Of a stretch of DNA of 61,844 nucleotides, positions 44,467-54,403 are shown piece by piece (position 1 is the stretch's first letter; every line of letters begins with the position of its first letter). The stretch covers positions 1 to 61,844 of the forward strand of contig CAZLPW010000007.1 of assembly GCA_964561495.1 (NCBI GenBank), written 5' to 3'. The position numbers and the translations under genes were made by a program. Under the pieces are notes generated by a model, which was not told where the DNA came from, ran no database searches, and saw nothing but the letters and a program-made list of their open reading frames with translations. Source of the DNA: CAZLPW01 sp964561495. Its GTDB lineage: Bacteria; Fidelibacterota; Marinisomatia; Marinisomatales; UBA1611.

Positions 44467-46437
44467 TTAAATATCTAGGTTAACTACAAACTTTGCGTTT
44501 TTTTCTATAAACGTTCGCCTCGCCTCAACATCACTTCCCATGAGGTTTTGGAATGTTTCAGCCGCTTCAACTGCGCTATCTACAGTAACCTGCATTAGCG
44601 TTCTCCTTTCTGGGTCCATGGTTGTTTCCCAAAGCTGATCTGCATTCATTTCTCCCAAGCCTTTATATCTTTGAATAGATACCTTTGTGTTTTTATTGTC
44701 TTTCTTCATTCGGCTAACAACCAAATCTCTTTCGTTATCATCGTATGCGTAGGCTGCTTTTTTTCCCTGTGATAGTTTATACAGAGGCGGTAACGCTAAA
44801 TATAAATGCCCGTTATCTATAACGCCCTTCATTTTTCTGTAAAAAAAGGTTAAAAGAAGGGTTCTAATGTGAGATCCGTCAACATCAGCATCGGTCATAA
44901 TAATGATTTTATTATATCTAAGTTTTTCTGCATCAAAATCCCCCGCAGCTTTTTCACCCGACTCATCTTCTGCTCCACCAAAGCCCGCCCCAAGCGCTGT
45001 AATTATAGACTGAACTTCATTGTTGGATAGAAGCTTGTCTATCCTTGCTTTTTCTGAATTTATAACTTTTCCCCTTAAGGGTAAGATAGCCTGAGTTCTT
45101 CTGTCTCTTCCTTGCTTAGCAGAGCCACCCGCAGAGTCGCCCTCTACTAAATACAGCTCACAAAAATAGGGGTCTTTGTTTGAACAATCTGCAAGCTTTC
45201 CAGGAAGGGAAGACCCCCCCAGGGCGCTTTTTCTTCTTATAAGCTCTCGGGCCTTCCTGGCTGCTGATCGACTCCTCGCAGCAAGTAACGCCTTTTCTAT
45301 TATTCTTCTTCCAATTGATGGGTTTTGTTCTAAAAAATCTAAAATACCCTCATAAACAGCTTTGTCAACAATTCCTTTTACGTCCCCATTTCCAAGTTTC
45401 GTTTTTGTTTGCCCTTCAAACTGGGGCTCTGAAACCTTGACGCTTATAATAGCGGTTAAGCCCTCTCTAAAATCTTCACCCGTTAAAGTGATTTTTTCAT
45501 TTTTCTTGGTTTTTATTAGATTGTTTTTACTCGCATGGTTGTTCATTGAGCGCGTTAAAGCAGAACGAAACCCAGAAAGATGTGTGCCCCCCTCTATAGT
45601 GTTAATGTTGTTTACAAATGTCAATATGTTGTCATTATAAATATTGCCGTATCGAAGCGCAACCTCAACAGGAACCTCTCCGTCCTCTTTATTAACTGTT
45701 ATAATTTTGTTATGGAGAGGGTTGTTGTTTTCATCTAAATATTTAACAAAGTCACTCAACCCACCATTAAATCGAAAGGTGTCTTCTTTTTCTTCTTCTT
45801 TCCTTTTATCAACCAAAACAATCTCTAGGCCTTTATTTAAATAAGCCAACTCTCTAAGCCGCTCGGAGATTATTGAATACTCAAACTCTGTTGCTTTAAA
45901 TATTTTTTTATCTGGCAAAAAACAAACCCTTGTTCCTGTTTTTTTTGAGACGCCCGTTTCTGAGAGTTTGTTTTGTGTTACTCCAATTTTATAGTCTTGT
46001 TTATATTTTTTTCCTCCTCGCTTAACCTCAACCCACAACCACTCCGAAAGAGCGTTTACGACAGAAACCCCGACACCGTGCAAGCCACCAGAAACCTTGT
46101 AAGAGTCTTTATCAAACTTTCCACCTGCGTGTAAAACTGTCATCACCACCTCAACAGCTGGTTTTTTTTCCTCTTTATGAATATCAACGGGGATCCCCCT
46201 TCCGTTATCTTCAACCGTAACAGAGCCATCTGGGTTAAAACAAACAGAAACCTTTGTACAGTGCCCAGCCAGCGCTTCATCAATAGAGTTGTCAACAACC
46301 TCATATACAAGGTGATGTAGTCCTCTTTTTCCCACGTCTCCAATATACATAGCAGGCCTTTTTCTTACAGCCTCAAGCCCCTCTAAAACCTTTATGCTCT
46401 CTGCGCTATAGTCTGTTTGTCTTTTCTCTATGTTCAT
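44467..46437 (-). CDS. gyrB: DNA gyrase subunit B
   Basis: GyrB is the ATPase subunit. It has the GHKL ATP site (VVDNSIDEALAG, EDNGRGIPVDIH, GLHGVGVSVVNALS), the Toprim domain (LVEGDSAGGSAKQGRDR and DADVDGSHIRTLLLTFFYR) and the C-terminal QRYKGLGEMNADQLWETTMDP. At 656 residues it is the short form without the E. coli insert. It overlaps the dciA-like gene by 4 bases, so recF, dciA, gyrB, gyrA and yggS form one tight operon. Confidence 0.96.
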   Translation of the reverse strand: MNIEKRQTDYSAESIKVLEGLEAVRKRPAMYIGDVGKRGLHHLVYEVVDNSIDEALAGHCTKVSVCFNPDGSVTVEDNGRGIPVDIHKEEKKPAVEVVMTVLHAGGKFDKDSYKVSGGLHGVGVSVVNALSEWLWVEVKRGGKKYKQDYKIGVTQNKLSETGVSKKTGTRVCFLPDKKIFKATEFEYSIISERLRELAYLNKGLEIVLVDKRKEEEKEDTFRFNGGLSDFVKYLDENNNPLHNKIITVNKEDGEVPVEVALRYGNIYNDNILTFVNNINTIEGGTHLSGFRSALTRSMNNHASKNNLIKTKKNEKITLTGEDFREGLTAIISVKVSEPQFEGQTKTKLGNGDVKGIVDKAVYEGILDFLEQNPSIGRRIIEKALLAARSRSAARKARELIRRKSALGGSSLPGKLADCSNKDPYFCELYLVEGDSAGGSAKQGRDRRTQAILPLRGKVINSEKARIDKLLSNNEVQSIITALGAGFGGAEDESGEKAAGDFDAEKLRYNKIIIMTDADVDGSHIRTLLLTFFYRKMKGVIDNGHLYLALPPLYKLSQGKKAAYAYDDNERDLVVSRMKKDNKNTKVSIQRYKGLGEMNADQLWETTMDPERRTLMQVTVDSAVEAAETFQNLMGSDVEARRTFIEKNAKFVVNLDI

Positions 46438-46709
46438 AAAAATCTAATTTCCTTAATTATGTTTTTTTTTAGCTTTTTGTTAAGCTTTTTTATGATTTCT
46501 TTTTTTTGAAATAAAAGCTCTTGTCTCCAAACTGGGTTTTTTGTTTTTACTGTTAGCGTACCGTGTTCTATGGACTCGGCGTTTGTGTTTTTTGCCACTT
46601 TTTCACCTACAATCTCACACCAAACTTCTATAGCTTTTTGCTGAGCAACCCCGTTCTCTAGACCTGTGTTTTTTAGAAAACTTTTTATTGCTTTTTGTAT
46701 GTGTTCCAT
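46434..46709 (-). CDS. dciA: DUF721/DciA-like replicative helicase operator
   Basis: The 91-residue protein matches the DUF721 core: WCEIVGEKVAKNT, then a basic GTLTVKTKNPVWRQELLFQKKEI segment. DciA proteins load the replicative helicase in bacteria without DnaC or DnaI. The position between recF and gyrB is also seen in other phyla. It overlaps recF by 1 base and gyrB by 4. It appears to be the minimal domain, without the long disordered tails of some DciA proteins. Confidence 0.85.
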   Translation of the reverse strand: MEHIQKAIKSFLKNTGLENGVAQQKAIEVWCEIVGEKVAKNTNAESIEHGTLTVKTKNPVWRQELLFQKKEIIKKLNKKLKKNIIKEIRFL

Positions 46710-47797
46710 TAATTACCAAGGTGGTGCATTTGATGCTTTATGTTTTTTGTGAGAAAGCCACTTTTTTCAAGATTTATTATGTCTGTAGTTGTTATAATTG
46801 TTTGAAACTTGTTTTTGTTTTTTTTGTTTAGTTCTTCTAACACCTCAACGGTTCTTTTGCTTTTTTCCAGATCCAGAGTTGCAAACAAATCATCCATCAT
46901 AAAAACAGGGGTTTCTTTTGTTTCGTTCATTAAAAACTGTAGTTCTGCAAGCTTTAATAAAACAAGATATATTTTGTTTTCACCTTGCGAACAGTGCGTT
47001 TTTGTGTTTTTTTTAAACCAGGTAAAATTAATGTTGTCGCGGTGTGGCCCCTTTGTTGTTCTTTTGTTTTCAATGTCTCTTTTTAGATTTTTAAATAGGG
47101 TTTCTTTGTATTTTTTGTTTGTTAAAACATTGTTTAAATAGCCTATTTTTACTTTTGTTTTTTTGTCAAACATTTCTGAAATATAATAAAAAACATGGCT
47201 GAATTTTTCAATTTGTTTTTGTCTGAGGCTCCAGAGCTTTGTACCACAATCAGAAAGGCTGTTGATCCAGGCTTCTTGTTCTTTTCTGTTTTGCAGAAGA
47301 AGAGAAGCATTCCTTTGCTTTAGGGTTTTATTATATTTTTGTAATAAAATAATATATTCGTATGAAACAGTAGAAAAAACTCTATCAAAAAACTGTCTGC
47401 GTGTCAAAGGGGGGCCTGTTGTTATTTTTTGTTCTTCTGGGGATAAAACAACAACAGGATTTCTTCCTATTATCTCTTTTCTGTTGCTAATTGTTTTTCC
47501 ATTAAGCTTTATTTTTTGCCCATCGTAGTTTGAAACACTAACTGCTATTTTATCTTTTTTTTGTTTATTGTTTAAAAAGGAACCAACAACAACCAGGTTA
47601 TCCGATTTGCTGTTAATCAACTCTTTTTGTTTGTGTGTTTTAAAACTTTTTCCTATTGATATTAAATTAATTGCTTCCAACACTGTTGTTTTTCCTGAGC
47701 CATTTTTACCAAAAAAAATTGTGAGGTTTGGGTTAAACCCAAACTCAGAATTTTTGTGTATTCTAACAGAATTAAGCTTAATTGTTTGAATGCCCAA
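46709..47797 (-). CDS. recF: RecF DNA repair/gap-loading ATPase
   Basis: RecF helps load RecA at single-strand gaps. Walker A is G30-KNGSGKT-37 in an otherwise SMC-like head, the signature region is SPEEQKITTGPPLTRRQFFDRV, and Walker B is VFMMDDLFATLD. Length (362 residues) is typical. It lies 24 bases after dnaN and overlaps the dciA-like gene by 1 base. Confidence 0.94.
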   Translation of the reverse strand: MGIQTIKLNSVRIHKNSEFGFNPNLTIFFGKNGSGKTTVLEAINLISIGKSFKTHKQKELINSKSDNLVVVGSFLNNKQKKDKIAVSVSNYDGQKIKLNGKTISNRKEIIGRNPVVVLSPEEQKITTGPPLTRRQFFDRVFSTVSYEYIILLQKYNKTLKQRNASLLLQNRKEQEAWINSLSDCGTKLWSLRQKQIEKFSHVFYYISEMFDKKTKVKIGYLNNVLTNKKYKETLFKNLKRDIENKRTTKGPHRDNINFTWFKKNTKTHCSQGENKIYLVLLKLAELQFLMNETKETPVFMMDDLFATLDLEKSKRTVEVLEELNKKNKNKFQTIITTTDIINLEKSGFLTKNIKHQMHHLGN

Positions 47798-47821
47798 AAA
47801 CTTGTATTTTAAATCTTAAAA

Positions 47822-48934
47822 TCAGTTGTTCAACCTAATCGGCATTAGCAACATTGTGTTTTCTTCGTTTTTTTCTTTTTCAGAAGAACTAAATAGCGCA
47901 GCTGTAACAGATGAGCCAAACTTTATTGTTATTTCTTCTCCTTGAACATGAGAAACTATGTCTTTTAAATATTCTGCGTTGTAACCAATTCTGATTTCTT
48001 CTCCTTGGTATGCTGCTAATATTGACTCTTTTGCTTTAGAAGATCTTTCTGGATCTTCGGTTGTAACTTCACAACCGTCCGTGGAAAGGTTTAATGCAAC
48101 CTGGTGGGTAGACCTGTTAGAAAAAATAGAAACTCTCCTAATAGCACCTAAAAGATCTTTTTTGTTAATATTTAATATTTTGTTATTGTCTTTTGGGATA
48201 ACAACTTCATAATCAGGAAAAACTTCATCTATTAGTCTTGTAATTATATTTTCTTTTCCCTGTGTTGCTTTGAGCGTGTTGTTTCCAAAACCAAGAACCA
48301 AATCACCCTCTCCTGTCTGAGCTAAAATAAAAGATAAAAACTTTTTTGGAATAATTATGTTTTTTATTTCTTCACTTGTATTGGTTTTTTTTTGAATGTG
48401 TTTTACTAGCCTGTGTCCATCTGTAGAAACGGCAGTTATTTTATCCTTTTTTATATCAAAACAAACACCCGACAAGGAAGGCTTTAGCTCGTCTTTACTA
48501 ACAGCAAAAAGAGTTGATTCTATTATTTTTTTAAGCAAACCCAACGATATCTTCATTGTTTCGTTTTCATTGTGTTGTATTCCCTCAGGAAATTCTTCCG
48601 CAGGGCTTCCCATAAGATCATATTCTCCAAAATCTGTATTTATTACTGTTTTGTTCTTTTCGTTTGTTTCAAGAGTTATTCTTGTTTCAGGTAACTCAGA
48701 TGTTATATTTAAAAGAGTTTTTAGAGAAATACAGATAGCGCCCTCTTCTTCAACGCTAACTGGTATTTTTGACTCTATTGCTATTTCTAAATCTGTTGAT
48801 CGAAGCAGCGCCTCAGTTCCTTCTATTTTTATAAAAACAGAATTTAATATTGGAAGAGTTGATCTTGTTGGAATTGCTTTTGCTAATTTTTGTAGTGCTT
48901 TTTGTAATTCGGTTTTGGATGTGGAAAATTTCAT
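47822..48934 (-). CDS. dnaN: DNA polymerase III beta sliding clamp
   Basis: The 370-residue protein has the three repeated clamp domains and the C-terminal MLLMPIRL motif that forms part of the partner-binding pocket. Other typical segments are RSTLPILNSVFIK near the start and STDGHRLVK in the middle. It heads the leftward dnaN-recF-dciA-gyrB-gyrA series. Its promoter must lie in the very AT-rich gap upstream (48935-49241). Confidence 0.95.
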   Translation of the reverse strand: MKFSTSKTELQKALQKLAKAIPTRSTLPILNSVFIKIEGTEALLRSTDLEIAIESKIPVSVEEEGAICISLKTLLNITSELPETRITLETNEKNKTVINTDFGEYDLMGSPAEEFPEGIQHNENETMKISLGLLKKIIESTLFAVSKDELKPSLSGVCFDIKKDKITAVSTDGHRLVKHIQKKTNTSEEIKNIIIPKKFLSFILAQTGEGDLVLGFGNNTLKATQGKENIITRLIDEVFPDYEVVIPKDNNKILNINKKDLLGAIRRVSIFSNRSTHQVALNLSTDGCEVTTEDPERSSKAKESILAAYQGEEIRIGYNAEYLKDIVSHVQGEEITIKFGSSVTAALFSSSEKEKNEENTMLLMPIRLNN

Positions 48935-49241
48935 TTTTAACCTATATAAAAAACGTTTGTTTATATTATTTAATTAGGTAGTTAAAGATACCAAAAACAA
49001 AAATTTTTTAAAACTCTTTTCTATTAAATAAAAACTTATTATTTAATTAATTTATTATTATTATGTTTTGTTAATATGTTAATAAAATATTTTTAATTTT
49101 AATAAAAATATAATTGTTCATATTTATACCTTTTAAATTAAAGTAAAACATTATGTTAATAAATTTTTAAAAATATTAACAACTGCCTTTTTTACCCAAA
49201 TAAAAACATAAAAAAACTAAAAAAATATTATTAACAAATAA
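48935..49241. other. Extremely AT-rich intergenic region upstream of dnaN
   Basis: These 307 bases contain no gene and very few G or C, especially 49010-49240. GTTAAT occurs at 49070, 49078 and 49155, and its complement ATTAAC at 49175, 49230 and 49241. No perfect DnaA box is present. It must hold the dnaN promoter. It could also be a DNA-unwinding element or a part of a split origin, but that is inference. Confidence 0.6.
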
Positions 49242-50504
49242 TTAACTATTTATTATTTTTATAAAGAATTTCTTTCTAGCCTTTTCAATCCACTCCTGGT
49301 ACCAGTCCATCTTTTTTTTGTTTAAAGCTATTTCCTCCAGCTGTGGCCAATTATTATTTGGGTCTGGCTTTCCACCTTTTTTTATGTTTTCCATCCACAA
49401 CAAATGAAAACCAAAAGAAGTGTTAATAGGAGGGCTACAGGAGTTTAACTCTATATATTTAATAGCTTTTCCAATTTCTGGAATAGGATAATTTTCGGGT
49501 GTTATCCAACCCAGATCTCCTCCAATCTCTTTTGTGGTTTTATCGACAGAGTGATTTTTTACCATTTTTTTAAAGTCAGTTAAATTTTTAATTGAGTCTT
49601 TTATTGTATTAGATAAATTGAAGGCTCTTTCTGTGTCGTCACTATCAATTTCTGGTTTAATAAGTATGTGACGAACCTTTATTTTTTCGCCTTTTTTATC
49701 CAGCGTTTCAATCAGGTGATATCCGAAACTTGTTTTTACGGGTTCGCTAACCACATTTTGTTTTAAGGTAAAGGCGGTTGTCTCGAATTCTTTTACCAGC
49801 TCTCCTCTTCGTACCCAGCCCAGCTCACCGCCGTTGTTTTTTGATGGGTCAATTGAGTAAGCAGAAGCTAAATCAGAAAAAGATTCACCATTAACTATCT
49901 TTTCTTTTATTGATTTTAATAAAGACACCGTTTTTTCTTCTTTCTCTTTTGTTGGTTTAACAGGAATTTGTATGTGTCTAACCTTTACTGTCATAGGAAA
50001 AGAAGGAAGACTGTCCTTATATGTTTTATAAAAATCCAAAACCTGGTTTCTTGATATTGTTATTTTACTAATTAGTTGTTGCTGATATCTTTCTGATATA
50101 AGTCTTTCTTGCATATCATACCAAAACTCACGTCTAAAAGACTTTATACTTTGGCCTAAAACCTGCTCTGCCTTTTTTTCTCCCCCAGCTTGAGCTATTA
50201 GGTTTTGTATTTGTTGGTCAATTGCATTATCTACTTCTTTTTCTCCAACAACAACGGAATCAATTTCAGCCATTTCCAATAAAATTTTTTGATCAACCAT
50301 AGATTGTAAGATGTTTTTTTGTAAAGAGATAAACAGCTCGGGGTTTTTTTGTGGATCTATTCTTTGTTGGACAAGGGTCATGTTAATAAGCTGGGCCAGG
50401 TCTGTTTTTAAAATAATATGTTCTTCAACAACAGCCGCAACTCCATCAATTATTTCATTTTGGTTAGAAAAAACTAAAGAAAAAATAAAAATTAATTTTT
50501 TCAT
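49242..50504 (-). CDS. SurA-like periplasmic peptidyl-prolyl isomerase with two parvulin domains
   Basis: After a short signal peptide, the protein has a SurA N-terminal chaperone domain (EIIDGVAAVVEEHIILKTDL, a conserved start) and two parvulin domains. The first begins at VKVRHIQIPV and includes NNGGELGWVRRGEL; the second begins at IKVRHILIKPEI and includes EIGGDLGWITPENY. SurA proteins escort outer-membrane barrels through the periplasm. Length is 420 residues. The gene lies 1 base after a second, single-domain relative, so the pair is co-transcribed. Confidence 0.9.
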   Translation of the reverse strand: MKKLIFIFSLVFSNQNEIIDGVAAVVEEHIILKTDLAQLINMTLVQQRIDPQKNPELFISLQKNILQSMVDQKILLEMAEIDSVVVGEKEVDNAIDQQIQNLIAQAGGEKKAEQVLGQSIKSFRREFWYDMQERLISERYQQQLISKITISRNQVLDFYKTYKDSLPSFPMTVKVRHIQIPVKPTKEKEEKTVSLLKSIKEKIVNGESFSDLASAYSIDPSKNNGGELGWVRRGELVKEFETTAFTLKQNVVSEPVKTSFGYHLIETLDKKGEKIKVRHILIKPEIDSDDTERAFNLSNTIKDSIKNLTDFKKMVKNHSVDKTTKEIGGDLGWITPENYPIPEIGKAIKYIELNSCSPPINTSFGFHLLWMENIKKGGKPDPNNNWPQLEEIALNKKKMDWYQEWIEKARKKFFIKIINS

Positions 50505-50505
50505 T

Positions 50506-51297
50506 TTAATTATACTCCGAGTTTATAAAAACATTGTATGCGTTTTTTAAACTGTCTAATACTTTTGTTTTTTTTGTGAGTTGTTTTTGTTTTATTATTC
50601 TTTGATAAATTTCATCGTAGGCATCATCCAGACCAATAAGAGAGCCCTTTTTGTATCTTTTTACTACCTCTATAACATGGTATTTATCAAAAAACAAAAG
50701 AGGCTTTAGAACACCAATTTTTTTGTTATTAAAAATGTGGTCATTAATTTTTTTTGGTACTCGCCCGCTTTTTATTTTTTTTAAAGAGACCTCGTATTTA
50801 ATAAACAAACTATCCAGCGCAAAGCCAGAATCTTTTTTTCTAAGTTTTTTTTGAAGAATTCTTGCTTCATTATTAGAAGAGACCGAAAAGTGATAAACCA
50901 AAGCCTCGTCGTTTAGCCGAGAAAAAGAAAGTTTGTTTTTATCATAATATTTTTTTATTTCTTTTTTAGAAACAAGGTCAGGTAAAAAAGTTTTGGTTTC
51001 TAAAAAAGTTTCGCCAACGAGTTGCTTAAAATACTTTTCTTTCATTTCGTTTAAAAAAAGATCATTATGAAGGTTTGCTTTTTTTGCCTCTTCAAACAAA
51101 ACAGTTTGGTTTACCCAGTCATTAATATAGCTTTTAATTTGGTTTGTGTTTCTTTGTTTTGGCTTTAGGTCTTTTTCCAAGTTTTTGATGGTAAGTTCTT
51201 TGTCTTTAACTCGAGCAATAACAAAACCTGGCTCGCTCTTGTTCTTTTCACAATTGTAAAAACAAAATAAAAGTAAAATAAGGAAAAAAGATTTCAT
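50506..51297 (-). CDS. SurA/PpiC-related lipoprotein (foldase-like)
   Basis: The 263-residue protein has a signal sequence ending in the lipobox FYNC, so it is membrane-anchored in the periplasm. The helical N-terminal part resembles SurA/PrsA chaperone domains (QIKSYINDWVNQTVLFEEAKK). The remainder looks like a degenerate parvulin domain: the GxLGW active-site motif of the neighbour is absent. It is probably a chaperone without isomerase activity. It lies between mfd (6 bases) and the SurA-like gene (1 base). Confidence 0.75.
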   Translation of the reverse strand: MKSFFLILLLFCFYNCEKNKSEPGFVIARVKDKELTIKNLEKDLKPKQRNTNQIKSYINDWVNQTVLFEEAKKANLHNDLFLNEMKEKYFKQLVGETFLETKTFLPDLVSKKEIKKYYDKNKLSFSRLNDEALVYHFSVSSNNEARILQKKLRKKDSGFALDSLFIKYEVSLKKIKSGRVPKKINDHIFNNKKIGVLKPLLFFDKYHVIEVVKRYKKGSLIGLDDAYDEIYQRIIKQKQLTKKTKVLDSLKNAYNVFINSEYN

Positions 51298-51303
51298 GTT
51301 TTT

Positions 51304-54300
51304 TTAATTAAGCAAGGTAAAAAAATTATTTGCTAGACTGAAAGCATCATTTATATCACAACACCCAATATTAAATCTGAGTTTATCATTTTTTGTTGTT
51401 CCAAAAACAAAAGAAACCCCTTGTTTCTTTGCCCAAGATTTTAATGATGATATAAGAGTTTCTGCAGAACTAAATGGAAAAAAATCATTAAAAACGAACT
51501 CGATGTTTTTTGATGAAATAAATATTTTATTTACAGCTGTTTTTTTATATAGGGTTTTTAAATAAAGCTTTGACACCAGGTTTTTTGTTTGTTTTCTTAT
51601 TGGCCCAAAGCGATCAATTAGTTCTTTATGTATTTTTTTATGTTCCCTGGTGGTGTCTGCGAATGAAAGCCTATTGTAAAAACCAATTCTTTGTTTTTTG
51701 TTTTCAATATATTTTTCTGGTATATAAGCACTTTCTGTTAGAACAACATCCACATCCAAAAAACGAGAAGGCTCCGTTTTGTTTGTTTTGTCTAGCTCTT
51801 TTTTTAAAAGCTGACAATACATTTCAAAACCAACCGAACTTATGTGGCCGCTTTGTTTATAACCAAAGACAGACCCTGCCCCACGGATTTCTAAATCTTT
51901 TATAGAAATATCATACCCAGAACCCAGGGTTGAGAGTTTTTCAATTGTTTTTAGCCTTCTGTATGCCTGTGTTTTTAGTTTGTGTTTTGGGATCAACAAA
52001 AGGCAGGACGCCCTTCTTTTTCCGCGACCAACGCGGCCGCGCATTTGGTAGAGCTGAGAAAGGCCAAAGTTTTGAGCGTTGTTAATAATTATTAAGTTAG
52101 CATTTGTTATGTCTAGGCCAGACTCTATTATTGTTGTACAAACTAAAATATCAATGCCCCCATTAAAAAAAGACAAAACACGCTCCTCTAAATCTCGACT
52201 TGGCATTTGACCGTGAATAAAATCGACAGAACACGATGGAAAAAACCCGCTTATTTTTTTAGCCACATAAGATAGCGTTGGAATATCGTTTTGAACAAAA
52301 TAAACTTGCCCTCCGCGAGCAGTTTCTTGTTCTATCTTTTGTTTTATGGTGGACCAATTAAAATATTCAACACTGGTTTCTATTGGTTTTCTTGCGATAG
52401 GCGGCGTTTGTATTTTTGAAATATCACGTATCCCAACCATGCTGTGTTGCAGTGTTCTTGGTATTGGCGTTGCTGACAGCGTAAAAACATCAAGCATCGA
52501 CCTAATGGTCCTGATTTTTTCTTTGTGTTTTACGCCAAACCTGTGTTCCTCATCTATAATAAACAAAGCCAGAGAAGGCAAAACAACGTCCTCTGATAAA
52601 ACGCGATGGGTTCCGACAAGAATGTCAACAGCGCCCTTTGAACAGCGGCTTAATATATCTGACTGTTCTTTTTTTGTTTTAAACCGCGACAACAGCTCAA
52701 CGTTAACACCCAGGGGCTCAAAGCGCTCTGCGCAAGTAATAAAGTGTTGATCTGCAAGAATAGTTGTTGGGCATAAAAAAATGCAAGAACGCCCAGAAGC
52801 AACAGCCCGCATCATTAGCCTTAGGGCGACCTCGGTTTTACCAAAACCAACATCACCACAAATCAAGCGGTCTGCTGGGCTTTTTTTTAAAAGATCAGAA
52901 AGAGCCTCTTTTATTGCTTTTTTTTGGTCTGGTGTTTCAAGAAAAGGAAAAGATCTTTTTAATGCGGCCTCCATCTCTATGTCTTCTTTATATGAAAAGC
53001 CCCGAACGCGCTGTTTTTTCACATATAGCTTTACAAGTTCTTTTGCGACTAGAACAACAGATGCCTGAGCTTTTTTAATTTCAAGGTCCCAACGCCCAGA
53101 GCCCAGGGTTGCTATTTTTGGTTCCTTGCCAGAACCAAGGTGTCTGTGTACATAATTTATATTATCAACAGAAACAGAAACAAAACTATTGTTTTTGTAT
53201 TTTATATTAATAACCTCTTGTGTTCCAACAGCTGTCTCTTTTATGCTTAAGCCCTGGTAGATTCCAACCCCAAAGTTTTTATGAACTATCAAGTCGCCGG
53301 TGTTTATTTCTGATATGTCTTGCAGTAACAGGCGCTCAGGCGCTGTAGTGTTTTTTGGCACCCACTTGTTTGTTGTTTTGGTTTCTTTATCTATATCTGT
53401 GGCAGAAAAAACAAAAACACCACTCTGTTTTAAATAAAAACTAAAGCCACAAACCCCAGGCAAAACCCGAATTTTTTTGTTTGGACTTATTTTATGTTCA
53501 CTTGGGTCACCAGAAAAAAACAGTTTTTTTGGCCTCAGAGAACGAACAACAGAAAAAAGATTTTTTGTTCTTTCTCTTTTGTTTTTACCTTTCGCTAAAA
53601 CAGAAACAACGTCAAGCTCTATGTTGGAAGAGTTAGAGTCGCTTTTTTTAATAGAAAAAGAACCCTTTTTAGACTCAACGCAAAACACATCTGAAAAACA
53701 AAAAACATCTATAAGTCTAATAAAACCAATAGTTTGGGGCTCGTCTCCCTTTAGCAGGGCTTGTTTGACATTTTGAATTGAAACCTGAGAGGATGGGTCA
53801 AAATAAGTAAGGCGCTCAACCACATCAAAATCAAAAGAACACCGAAAGGGGTTTTGAAAATAAGCAGGAAAAACATCTACAATATCTCCCCTAACAGAAA
53901 AAGAGTTAGGTGTGAAAACAGAGCCCTCCTTTTGATACCCCGCGTTTATTAAAAAAGAGACAAGCGCATCCCGATCAAGCCTCTCGCCTTCTTTTATAAC
54001 AAAAAAAACTTTTTGGGCTCCAGGCGTCTTTTTTATGTTTTTTTCTTGTAAAACCGAAGTGGAAAAGACCAAAGGATTTTTATGGTCTGTTGCTTTGTAG
54101 ATTGTTTCTTGTCTGTATCTTTCGTTTGTTGACACAAAACCAGGAACCCTTTTTTTGTTTGACTTTTCAGGGTAATAAAAAACAGACTCAAGGCCAGCAG
54201 ACTCAAGAGAGTCGTAAAAACCAAAAGCGAGGCGGTTGTTTTTAAATGAAAAAAAAGCGGACCGTTTTAAAAAGCTTTGGCTTATAAAAAGAGCCAGTGA

Positions 54301-54396
54301 AGACCGGTCAAAACCAGAAACAGACCCCCCGCTTAAAAGATGGTTAAGCAAGGCAGGGTCAAAAGGCGATTCTTTTTTTTGTTTCACGTGAAACAA
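51304..54396 (-). CDS. mfd: Transcription-repair coupling factor
   Basis: Mfd pushes stalled RNA polymerase off damaged DNA and recruits UvrA. Visible parts are the UvrB-like N-terminal region, the RNA polymerase-interaction domain (DLIVHKNFGVGIYQGL), and RecG-like helicase motifs (GDVGFGKTEVALRLMMRA, DEEHRFGVKHKE, TATPIPRTL, then QMRGRVGRG). At 1030 residues it is somewhat shorter than E. coli Mfd (1148). The start appears to be TTG at 54396, with AGGA about 5 bases before it. The first codons (MFHVKQ) are written by a parS site. A GTG at 54387 is an alternative start. Confidence 0.94.
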   Translation of the reverse strand: MFHVKQKKESPFDPALLNHLLSGGSVSGFDRSSLALFISQSFLKRSAFFSFKNNRLAFGFYDSLESAGLESVFYYPEKSNKKRVPGFVSTNERYRQETIYKATDHKNPLVFSTSVLQEKNIKKTPGAQKVFFVIKEGERLDRDALVSFLINAGYQKEGSVFTPNSFSVRGDIVDVFPAYFQNPFRCSFDFDVVERLTYFDPSSQVSIQNVKQALLKGDEPQTIGFIRLIDVFCFSDVFCVESKKGSFSIKKSDSNSSNIELDVVSVLAKGKNKRERTKNLFSVVRSLRPKKLFFSGDPSEHKISPNKKIRVLPGVCGFSFYLKQSGVFVFSATDIDKETKTTNKWVPKNTTAPERLLLQDISEINTGDLIVHKNFGVGIYQGLSIKETAVGTQEVINIKYKNNSFVSVSVDNINYVHRHLGSGKEPKIATLGSGRWDLEIKKAQASVVLVAKELVKLYVKKQRVRGFSYKEDIEMEAALKRSFPFLETPDQKKAIKEALSDLLKKSPADRLICGDVGFGKTEVALRLMMRAVASGRSCIFLCPTTILADQHFITCAERFEPLGVNVELLSRFKTKKEQSDILSRCSKGAVDILVGTHRVLSEDVVLPSLALFIIDEEHRFGVKHKEKIRTIRSMLDVFTLSATPIPRTLQHSMVGIRDISKIQTPPIARKPIETSVEYFNWSTIKQKIEQETARGGQVYFVQNDIPTLSYVAKKISGFFPSCSVDFIHGQMPSRDLEERVLSFFNGGIDILVCTTIIESGLDITNANLIIINNAQNFGLSQLYQMRGRVGRGKRRASCLLLIPKHKLKTQAYRRLKTIEKLSTLGSGYDISIKDLEIRGAGSVFGYKQSGHISSVGFEMYCQLLKKELDKTNKTEPSRFLDVDVVLTESAYIPEKYIENKKQRIGFYNRLSFADTTREHKKIHKELIDRFGPIRKQTKNLVSKLYLKTLYKKTAVNKIFISSKNIEFVFNDFFPFSSAETLISSLKSWAKKQGVSFVFGTTKNDKLRFNIGCCDINDAFSLANNFFTLLN
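54380..54395. promoter_or_regulatory. parS centromere site 1 (perfect palindrome)
   Basis: TGTTTCACGTGAAACA matches the bacterial parS consensus (TGTTNCACGTGAAACA) at all positions. ParB binds here and loads as a clamp for chromosome segregation near the origin. The site overlaps the first codons of mfd and lies 8 bases from the mnmG stop codon. parA and parB themselves are not in the window. Confidence 0.93.
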
Positions 54397-54403
54397 TGCT
54401 GTC

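Noticed and set aside
51570..53078. Several plus-strand open frames of 90-130 codons opposite mfd
   Set aside because: They are antisense shadows of the strongly conserved mfd frame, with low-complexity Phe/Leu-rich translations and no recognisable domain.
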